Positions 26,086-35,000 of a stretch of DNA of 42,222 nucleotides are shown here, one piece after another. Source of the stretch: Flavobacterium aurantiibacter. GTDB taxonomy: Bacteria; Bacteroidota; Bacteroidia; Flavobacteriales; Flavobacteriaceae. A program made the translations under genes and the position numbers. The notes under the pieces were generated by a model. It did not search any database, was not told the DNA's origin, and was given only the letters and a program-made list of their open reading frames with translations. Numbering within the stretch: the first letter of the stretch is position 1; every line of letters starts with the position of its first letter. The stretch lies in the NCBI RefSeq assembly GCF_002251775.1, contig NZ_NOXX01000184.1, positions 416-42,637 of the forward strand. The letters run 5' to 3'.

Positions 26086-26538
26086 ATGAATACGAAAAGA
26101 GTGATTGGAAATGGTGTTCTGATTTTCCTAGGAATAGGAATTTACTTCTTGTTGATGGAAGCTTTGGGCTTGTCGCGAGAATTTTATCTGCGGGTTTTAA
26201 ACCTCTTCATTGTTATTTACGGCGTTAACAAAACCCTTCGTGAAAATATAGTTTCGGGTGTTCGCGGGTACAATACCAATTTACTGGCGGCAATTACCAC
26301 TTCGATGGTAGGAGCCATTTTAAGTGTGAGCGCGTTATTAACTTACATCTATTTCAAAGGCGGCGAAGTTTATTTAGAGTCGCTTTCCGATGCATTTCTA
26401 TTCGGCGGAGGTAAAGCAAGCATTTACAATTATTGTACGGGCTTGTTGTTTGAGTCGGTAGCAACCTCACTTATTGTATCGTTTTGTTTGATGCAATATT
26501 GGAAAGGAAAAGTAGAAAACATCAACATTGTCGATTAA
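26086..26538 (+). CDS. Small integral membrane protein, unknown function
   Basis: Function not recognised. The 150-residue protein has four predicted transmembrane segments at about residues 8-25, 30-47, 65-90 and 115-138, with short loops and a charged C-terminal tail (YWKGKVENINIVD). This size and topology resemble small four-helix membrane families common in Bacteroidota such as DUF4199, but that is only a guess. The frame extends two codons to a TTG at 26080, and the ATG at 26086 is the more natural start. A strong terminator follows, so it is a single-gene unit. Confidence 0.7.
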   Translation: MNTKRVIGNGVLIFLGIGIYFLLMEALGLSREFYLRVLNLFIVIYGVNKTLRENIVSGVRGYNTNLLAAITTSMVGAILSVSALLTYIYFKGGEVYLESLSDAFLFGGGKASIYNYCTGLLFESVATSLIVSFCLMQYWKGKVENINIVD

Positions 26539-26559
26539 TTCATCTTACTTTAGTTTAAT

Positions 26560-26587
26560 AGCCGCAGCGTTTGTTTGCGGCTTTTTT
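26560..26587 (+). terminator. Rho-independent terminator
   Basis: AGCCGCA (26560-26566) pairs with TGCGGCT (26576-26582) around a 9-base loop and is followed by a T run to 26587. It lies 21 bp after the membrane protein stop. Confidence 0.9.
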
Positions 26588-26826
26588 ATTTGTACTATTT
26601 CAAAAAAAGTGAATCTTATAAAATTGGAAACGCTACTATTTGGTTAATCACCAAACTAAACATGTAAGCAGGGAATCAACTCATTACGAATCCGTTATAC
26701 ATTGAAAACCAAACGATTTATTGGAATTCACGTTAAAATAGGTGCAGTCGATAGTATCTCCGAGCTTCATTTACAGCAATTTGGTTTAAAAATCGCGTTT
26801 CGCAGCGCTGTTAAGCGTCGAAGGAG
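26588..26826. other. Intergenic region upstream of bioB
   Basis: About 240 bp without a credible gene. It holds one inverted repeat, TTTGGT-TAATC-ACCAAA (26639-26655), that could be an operator. Nothing else was recognised. Confidence 0.5.
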
Positions 26827-26859
26827 TTGCGTTCTAGTAAAAAGTATTGTGTATTTTTG
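26827..26859 (+). promoter_or_regulatory. bioB promoter
   Basis: TTG (26827-26829), a 22-bp spacer and TATTTTTG (26852-26859) fit the Bacteroidota pattern. The start would be near 26866, about 14 bases before the ATG. Confidence 0.6.
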
Positions 26860-26879
26860 AACGCTAATATTACCGAGCT

Positions 26880-27971
26880 ATGCAGTTAAGACACGATTGG
26901 ACTAAAGAGGAGATTTTAGAGATTTACAACAAACCGATGATGGATTTGCTGTACGAAGCGGCAACCATTCACCGTGAATTTCACGATCCCAACAAAGTTC
27001 AGGTTAGTACCTTGTTATCGATCAAAACGGGCGGATGTCCTGAAGATTGTGGGTATTGTCCGCAGGCCGCACGATACCATACCGATATCGAAGGTAACGA
27101 TTTAATGTCGGTTAACCAAGTAAAAGCACAGGCATTACGCGCCAAAGCATCGGGTTCTTCGCGTGTTTGTATGGGCGCAGCTTGGCGTAATGTTAAAGAC
27201 GGACCAGAGTTCGATCAGGTTTTGGAAATGGTACGTACCATCAACAAGCTCGACATGGAAGTTTGTTGCACCTTGGGTATGATTACTGAAAATCAGGCCT
27301 TGCGATTAGCCGAAGCTGGTTTATATGCATACAATCACAATTTAGATTCTTCGGAAGAATACTATAAAGAAATTATTTCCACACGCGATTTTAAGGATCG
27401 TTTGGCAACAATCGACAATGTTCGCAAAACCAATGTAACCGTATGTAGCGGTGGTATTATTGGTATGGGAGAAAGTGTCGACGACCGAGCCGGAATGTTA
27501 CTGGCTTTGGCGCGCTTAAATCCGCAACCGGAATCGGTACCAATTAATGCACTAGTTGCTGTGGAAGGAACGCCTTTGGAAGATCAGAAGACAGTTGAAA
27601 TTTGGGAAATGATTCGAATGGTTGCTACGACACGAATTGTAATGCCACTAACACAGGTACGTTTGTCGGCAGGTCGAACAGAAATGTCGCGCGAAGGTCA
27701 GGCTTTGTGTTTCTTCGCTGGAGCTAACTCGATTTTTGCAGGCGACAAGTTACTTACAACGCCAAATCCGGATGTGAACGAGGATATGAAAATGTTCGAC
27801 GCATTAGGTTTGATTCCGATGAAACCTTTTGCAAAGAAAAGTCAGCCTAAAACAGTTGAGGCTTCTGACTCTGAATACGTTGCATTAGGAGAAAAACCCA
27901 AATGGACTCGACCAGAGCATAAAATAGAGCGCAATATTGAAGCCGCTTCAAAACGAAAATCGGAGGCGTAA
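26880..27971 (+). CDS. bioB: Biotin synthase BioB
   Basis: Radical SAM enzyme that inserts sulfur into dethiobiotin, the last step of biotin synthesis. The [4Fe-4S] motif CxxxCxxC is C53, C57 and C60 (GGCPEDCGYCPQAA). Residues expected to hold the auxiliary [2Fe-2S] cluster are present: C97 (SRVCMGA), C129 or C130 (EVCCTLG) and C189 (VTVCSGG). RLSAGR downstream supplies the conserved Arg. The C-terminal 40 residues are a charged extension. It is separate from the bioD-bioA and bioF genes about 12 kb away but would complete the same pathway. Confidence 0.97.
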   Translation: MQLRHDWTKEEILEIYNKPMMDLLYEAATIHREFHDPNKVQVSTLLSIKTGGCPEDCGYCPQAARYHTDIEGNDLMSVNQVKAQALRAKASGSSRVCMGAAWRNVKDGPEFDQVLEMVRTINKLDMEVCCTLGMITENQALRLAEAGLYAYNHNLDSSEEYYKEIISTRDFKDRLATIDNVRKTNVTVCSGGIIGMGESVDDRAGMLLALARLNPQPESVPINALVAVEGTPLEDQKTVEIWEMIRMVATTRIVMPLTQVRLSAGRTEMSREGQALCFFAGANSIFAGDKLLTTPNPDVNEDMKMFDALGLIPMKPFAKKSQPKTVEASDSEYVALGEKPKWTRPEHKIERNIEAASKRKSEA

Positions 27972-27991
27972 GCGTTTAGTTTTTGTTAAAA

Positions 27992-28025
27992 TTGCTTCGA
28001 ACAAATTAGGATGATTTTATTTTTG
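27992..28025 (+). promoter_or_regulatory. Promoter of the cupin-type oxygenase gene
   Basis: TTG (27992-27994), a 23-bp spacer and TATTTTTG (28018-28025) fit the pattern. The start near 28032 places the ATG at 28054 about 20 bases downstream and argues against the in-frame TTG at 28036. Confidence 0.5.
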
Positions 28026-28053
28026 TCGTTCTGATTTGTATGTTACTATATTG

Positions 28054-28950
28054 ATGACTGTTACTACGCGCGGAATTTTACTTAAAGAAATTCCAAGATT
28101 TGAGACGCTTTCGAAGCGAGACTTTTACGAAAATTACGTCAAAGCCCAAAAACCTGTTGTTTTGACCAAACTTACAGAGGATTGGCCGGCATACAAGAAG
28201 TGGCGTTTAAACTACATCAATTCCGTGGCAGGTTCTAAAACGGTCCCGTTATACGACGACCGTCCGGTGTCTCACGAGGAGGGTTTCAACGAAGCTCACA
28301 CAACCATGTTAATGTCGGAATACATTCAGCTTCTGGAATCCAAACCAACTAACTACCGGATATTTCTTTACAACTTAATGAGAGAAGTTCCGGTACTTCA
28401 AAACGATTTTAAGTGGCCAAATATCGGATTGCGTTTAGTGAAGCAACTTCCAATGCTGTTTTTTGGTGGAGCTGGCGCAAAAGTTTTTATGCATTTTGAT
28501 ATCGATTATGCCAATATTTTACACTTCCATTTTCATGGAAAAAAGAAATGTATCATTTTCCCACCGTCTGAAAGTAAATACTTGTATAAAGTTCCGCATG
28601 CGTTGATCTCGCGCGAAGACATTGATTTTGATAATCCTGATTTTGAGAAATTCCCCGCGCTAAGGCATGCTGAGGGATATATTTGCGAACTCAATCACGG
28701 AGAAATGCTGTATATGCCGGAAGGTTACTGGCATTACATGAAATACGAAACGGCGGGTTTTTCAATGAGTTTGCGAGCATTTCCGCGTGGAATAAACCAT
28801 TTGGCAAAAGCCTTGTACAACGTAACCATCATGCGATTTTACGATACGTTAATGCGCAAAGTTCAAGGTCAGAAATGGATTGATTACAAAAACTTGCGTG
28901 CATTAACGGATACGCATAGAAAATTGATTCGAGAAGGGAAAACTATTTAA
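28054..28950 (+). CDS. JmjC/cupin-8 type Fe(II)/2-oxoglutarate oxygenase-like protein
   Basis: A 298-residue cytoplasmic protein of the cupin-8/JmjC-like fold. The facial triad for Fe(II) is visible: His147 and Asp149 in FMHFDIDYANIL and the distal His227 in PEGYWHYMKY. The Lys-rich HGKKKCIIFPP segment after the HxD motif fits the cofactor side of the barrel. The N-terminal PRFETLSKRDFYENYVKAQKPVVL is typical of this class, whose known members hydroxylate protein side chains or, less often, small molecules. The substrate here is unknown. ATG 28054 is preferred to TTG 28036 because of the promoter position. It has its own promoter downstream of bioB. Confidence 0.85.
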   Translation: MTVTTRGILLKEIPRFETLSKRDFYENYVKAQKPVVLTKLTEDWPAYKKWRLNYINSVAGSKTVPLYDDRPVSHEEGFNEAHTTMLMSEYIQLLESKPTNYRIFLYNLMREVPVLQNDFKWPNIGLRLVKQLPMLFFGGAGAKVFMHFDIDYANILHFHFHGKKKCIIFPPSESKYLYKVPHALISREDIDFDNPDFEKFPALRHAEGYICELNHGEMLYMPEGYWHYMKYETAGFSMSLRAFPRGINHLAKALYNVTIMRFYDTLMRKVQGQKWIDYKNLRALTDTHRKLIREGKTI

Positions 28951-29070
28951 AAACAGCTCCGTTAACCTCGCTCACTAGTTAATTAACTTATTGAAAGTCA
29001 ATAAAATAGAATTTAAAAAAACACTACAAAGCAGCCGATATCTAATTGTTTCAACCGTTACAAAAACACC

Positions 29071-32000
29071 TTACTGCTTTATTACTTTTCGCGTCGAAAC
29101 AATTCCAGACTCTAATTCAATCTTTACTAATAGAATCTTGGTTTGAAATTTTGCAGTTTCAATTTGAGCTTCAGCAGAAGCAACATCGTATATATCGTAT
29201 AACAACCGTCCGTTTAAGTCAAAAAGTTGTACGTTTTTTATAACATCTTGTACAGATTTTATAAGTAAATGGTTGTTGGTGGCAACTACATCGACTTGAG
29301 CTTGGTGAGGTTCTGGAGTAGAAATGCTCAGAGGAGCTTGATTAAATTTCAGATAAAATCTATTGTTCTGTGCTCCTATTTCTGCAATGAATCCGTACGG
29401 TGCTAGACGTAAGTCGTGATGTATATCTAAGAGAGCGTCGTATAGTAAAATGGGTATAGAAACATCGACAAACACACCTTCAAATTGATCGATTGAAATG
29501 TACGTTTGACCTGAAACTCCCGAGGTAAAGCCTAAAGGAACAACATGATCGCCGGTAAAGTTTCCAAGAGCTTGTATTCTATAGAACTCTGAATTAATCC
29601 TAGAGTAAAAATTCAAGGCCGCTCCTGCAGGATTAAACTTCCCGTCGTAACCTTTATCGAAATCGTCTGTGGCACCAGGTAAAAAAGCCACTAATTGTTG
29701 TGAGCTCATACCATCTGAATTATGCAGTTTCAACCAAATTTTTCCCTGATTGGAATCGCCTAAAGGCATTGGCGGCAACTCGGCAGGTCTAAAAAATTGC
29801 TGGTTGTTGTATCCCAATCCACGCATTGAATTTCGAAAAACAATTGATCCAGCATTCGAACCTTCAATAAAAAAGGCTTGTCCTGCAGCAATGAATCCGT
29901 TTGGTGTAGTACTACCTGAAACTGAACCCGTACCAACACCTATTCCGCCTGTTAAATTATACATAGCATAATCATCCGAAGAAAAATTATAACCACCTGG
30001 ACCAGGATTGGTTGTACTAGGTTGAATATCTCCAACATGCGTCCACAGATAAATGGTGCCTTCGAAATTCGCTAAATTATCATTGATAAAGGAATCCGCT
30101 GAAATTGCACTTGGGTAGGGATTACCGACTAAATTGTAATCATCCGAAAGATCCGCGACATTATTACTTTCCATCAGCGTATAGCTAATTTGTCCATTAT
30201 TCGGACTTCCTGAAAAAACAACTGCGTCCGTTGTTGGATAGGTTCCCAGATCGGTTGGAGCCATAATAGCATATCCAACCCCAGGAGTCATTTGGCTGGT
30301 AAACGCAACATTAACCCACGCATTGCCATTGTCGTCGTAACTATCCCCATTTACATCTTCATATGCTGCTGTATTGAATGCGAAAGTATAGTCTGATCGC
30401 CATCCATCAAAAGGCACTTGAAATGTAGTTGAAGTAACTGGGCTCGACCAGTACACATAGTCATATTCTTCATATGGAGATGTAATTCTCGTCATCTCAA
30501 TATTGCCCACATTAACGGCGTTATCATTGTACTGAATAAGTGAACCACTATCTTCTATTATTATCGCGTTCCCGTTATTGACAATATTACTCTGAATTTC
30601 TGCATATGTATTAGAAGCTATTGTAAGCGTTCGTCCTGAACTAATCTGACATTCACAGCCCTGCAAGCTTCCACTAACGCCCGTATTAAAATCATCATCA
30701 ATAATAATCTTATCTGTATCGCTCGGCGCAGATGTATCCCAGGCGCCTGCAATCCATGTTTTCGTACTTTCTTGTTGTCCTTGAATTACAACATTATCAA
30801 TAGCGATCACTTCATTTCCACTATTTGTATTGGTCTTGATTGTAAATCGAACGCGAACTTGATTCGTTGGCGCATCAATATTTGTTATTGAATACGTTCG
30901 CGGCAATCCATTTACTGAATTTGAACGAGCCCCAAAAGTAGTTAGGTTGCCAACCAAAGTATAAATTTTCGTTCCAGTTGCCACTGTCGAGGTATTAATG
31001 TCTAACAAGGCATTGTTGTTTCCTCTAATTAAAATCTGGTCAACATAGGTAGTACCTCCATCAGTACTTATAGCTACCCGAACCTCATCACTCGTTTCTA
31101 GTCCTTGTGTGCTGCTTATTCCGTAAAAACCTAGATTAAACGTTAGGCTAATGTTCTTATAATTCGTTGTGACCACATTATCAAAACTCAAAACGTTTGT
31201 GGCCGCCGTGGCTCCAGTTACTTGATAGCTCTGAGCACCAATGAATTTGTTTGTAGTGGTAATGCGGTTATCGCCATATGCAGTGCCACCAGTTACAGCA
31301 AATGTTCCACCAGAGCCTGTGTAATTTACAACCGGACTTGCCGGTGAGGTCTCAAAGGTTTGCTGTGCAATAGTGGTTACGGCTGTTAACGCGCACCGTT
31401 TGTAATTATTTGCATCAGCAGAAATATCGAAATTAAACGGATTCTCATTGCTATCGTTGTTTACAATTGAAACTGTAGCAATTTTTGCTCCTGCGGTGGT
31501 ACTTGAAAATGCGATGGAGAAGCTAGTGCTTTGTCCCGCGTTTAAAGAGGTTACTGGGAGTGAAGCTGAAATGCTAAACTCACTTGCTCCCGTTAAAGTA
31601 GGTTGCGACAAACTTAATGTTCCTGTACCCGTGTTTGTAATGATAAATGTTTTGGTTATAACACCATCGCTCGTAAAATAGCTATTACTAAATTTTGTAT
31701 TATTTTGTAAGCTTGTAGTAGTTGATTCGTCTTGAATACTCGCTTGGTTACCAAACACCTCAATTTCTGCCGGAAGATTAAATGGGCAAATTTCTAGATC
31801 ATCAATATTGAATTGATGGTTGGGATTGGTTGTTCCCGAATTATACTTGATGCGCAAACGTACGGGACCCGACTGTTGTAAACTTTGGTTAAACGTTTGA
31901 ACAGTACCGGTTGGTGTTATTGCCGCACCTAACTGTATCCAAGAATTTCCCGAATCTTTGCTGTACTCAACAACAAAAGTAGCCGTAATGGCATCGGTCC

Positions 32001-35000
32001 CAAATCTTCTGTAATTAAAACTAACTGCATTAATTCCAAGCAACTGATCTTCCAGCATTTCAGCAACGCTATTTACGTCTGCGCGGAATCGAATCGATTT
32101 AGTACCAATTTTGTAATCGTTGGTTTGATCTCCGATAAGTGCTTCAGACAAAAACCAACTTCTTCCATCAATTAAAACTTCATCTGCAGCATAAGAACCT
32201 TTTGCCGCACTCTCACTGGTAGCTCGGTAGCAAGTTATGGTTCCTGAAAAATTAATTACAAACGGATTTTCACTGCCTGTTATATCGTTATTAGGTATAC
32301 TTATAGAGCCACTTACAGATCCAACAGTATCTCCAAGCAATCGAATGGTAAAGGTCGTTGAACTGCCTCCGGTAACTGTACTGCTGTAATTTAGGAACAA
32401 GCTAAAACCAGCTCCCGTAACCGTTGCAGCCGATAGATTTAGTGTTTGCAAACCTAAATTTTGGATGGTAAAAGTCTGGTCCACTGCGTTTCCGGCACTT
32501 TGAGAACCGAAAGCAAAAGTAGCCCCCGTTGCTATTGATGTATTAGAAGCATTCAATACATTGATTTCCGCACGTCTGAAAATATCGCCTGCTGTGTACG
32601 TATTTGTAGTCCCTGAAAGCGCGCCCGCAGCAGTGGTTAATCCGGTAAACGATACTGTATTGGTACAAGTTGGGTTACAAACTAAATTGCCAATAATCCA
32701 ATTGCCGGTACTGCCAATATATCTACCCGAATACATGTTTGTGTGTGTACCTACAACATCCCCAGCTAGATAAGTTCCCGAAAAATCGAAGGTAGCGTTG
32801 GTAATTCCAGTAGCCGAAGTTTGCCAGTAACGGGTAATATAACTATCTGATTCATTGTTGGGATCGATAACATTATCAACCGACATGGTAAGATTTGCCG
32901 TTGCAAAATCGCCGGTTGTACAAGAAAATGATGCTGGTGTGTATTGTGTTGTAGTAGTTCCGATTGGAAAGGTAAAACTTCGCGAAACGGCTGTTCCGTT
33001 AGTGAAATTCTTGCGAAGTGCTCCTCCTATTGATACATCTGTAATCATAAAGTTATTAGAAGAAGCACCGGTAACAGCAGTTACAGCTGCACCTAACGTG
33101 AGCGTGCTCGTATTTAAATCAAGAATTCCAGCAGTTAAATTCATAGCGGTGTTAACCGTCAAAGCGCTACCCAAAACAGCGGCAACAGCTCCTGCCGTTC
33201 TATTTATGGTTAAAGTCCCTAACTGGGTTGTTTCTGTAAACCGCAAAGTTCCAATACTTCCTGAACCTTGTAAAACAAGTGTTGCAGCGGCATTTCCAAC
33301 CAGAGAACCCGCGCCGGCAAGCGTACTTGCAACACCAGAAGTACCAATAGTTAATGTATTGGCTCCCCAGGTAAAAGTTCCGCCTGCGTTTGTTATTGTT
33401 ATGGCAGCGCCTGCCGTCGGTGCAGAAACATTTAGAGAAGCATTACTGGTTACAGCAATAGCATTTTGTATCGTAAATGATGGAATCGTAAGTACCGGCG
33501 CAGCGGCCACGTTGATATTTTGATTGGCAGAACCTTGGAAAATTACAGAACGGCCGTTTCCAACAAAACTGTTTCCCGAATTAAAATTCAAATTCCCACC
33601 AACGAATAAATTCCCAGAAGTTGCATTCATGGATAAAACCGCATTCGCCGCCGTAGCGGTTAGGTTACCTGCTAAACCTCTATCGGCATTTGGCATATTT
33701 ACGGTAAAACCCGAATTAATAACTACATTCTGAGGTACGCCCAAACCAGCTGTCGTTCCCGTTGCTCTCCATTCATCAAACACGTTGTAGTTGTTGTTAT
33801 AAATAAGAGTAGAAGTATTTGTATAGATAGGAGCATTTGTATTATTAACAAAACCACCCGGATTTAATTGTAGGTTTCCGTTTATTGTCGTTTTTGAAGC
33901 TCCAAAATCGAAACCTGTTGCTAGAACAGTGGTAACATTTGCACCTAATATCAGAGTGCCTGTACCCGTTACAGCTTTGTTGCTGTTGCTAATCAACAAC
34001 TGGCCGTTTGCTGCTGTTGAAGTAATTGTACGTCCGGTTGCGTTTGTTGAAATTCCTATGGCCGTTCCCGTACCATTTATCGTCAAGGAATTTCCATTAA
34101 TATCGTATGTATTTGCATTAATTAACTGCAGTACATCGCCAGTTGTACCTCCCACTATTACATTGGTTCCTGTACTTTGTTGAACACTGCCTGCGGTTTT
34201 ATTCAAAACCAAATAATCAAAGGTAACCGTACCACCACCTGTCTTTGTGATTAAAGATGTCCCAGTTCCTGTGAAAAACACGGCACGACTATTATTGGTT
34301 TGCGTAGCCGACGCTCCTTGAATCCAGTTCGCAGCTGTTGTAAAATCTCCGTTTAACACCAAGCTTCCGTTGTTGGTAACAGTGCCGGTAGAAACAACTC
34401 CGCCAGCTCCCGTATTTAAAGTACCGTTGTTTAAAACGCTTCCTGCAATATTTAAAGTTCCTGCTAAGGAATTAAATATACTTCCTGAATCAACGGTTAG
34501 GATGCCTCCTATAGACGCACTCGTACCCAAATTCATATTGAAAGTGGTGTTGTTTGATAAGGTTACATTATTTGGAAAACCTGCGCCTGAGGTTGCACTC
34601 GTCCATTCATTGCCGCGATTTATGGCAAATGCACCGCCATGATTGTACAATAAAGTCGATGCACTTCCGTAAGTAGGAGAATTTGCACCGTCCACAAAAC
34701 TATTTAAGTTTAAACGTAATGTGCCATTTACAGTAACGGCGTTGCTCAGTGTTAACTGACCGTTGGCAGTAATATTGTTTGCTACTACAGTTCCAGAAAT
34801 GGTACCTTGACCATTAAAAGTTACCGTTGAAGTGCCTGCCGTGAAAGTTCCTGTTTGATTTAGAATACCTGCGTTTCCAAACGTGAGGGAACCAGATCCC
34901 ATTGTTAAAGTTCCGCTGTTTGCCAGCGTTGAGTTGGTACCCATGGTAATAAAACCGCTGCCCGAAAAGGTTGTGGTTCCAGCGTTGGTAAATGTTTGGG

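Noticed and set aside
28988..29004. TTATTGA-AAG-TCAATAA hairpin between the oxygenase gene and the giant gene as a terminator
   Set aside because: The stem is almost all A-T and is not followed by a clear T run on either strand.
32855..33523. A 222-residue plus-strand open frame, and several others, opposite the giant surface-protein gene
   Set aside because: They lie fully antisense to a gene with signal peptide and clear domains. Its Thr/Asn/Ala/Gly-rich codons rarely give stops on the other strand. The antisense products are Val/Pro/Ala-rich with no recognisable motif.
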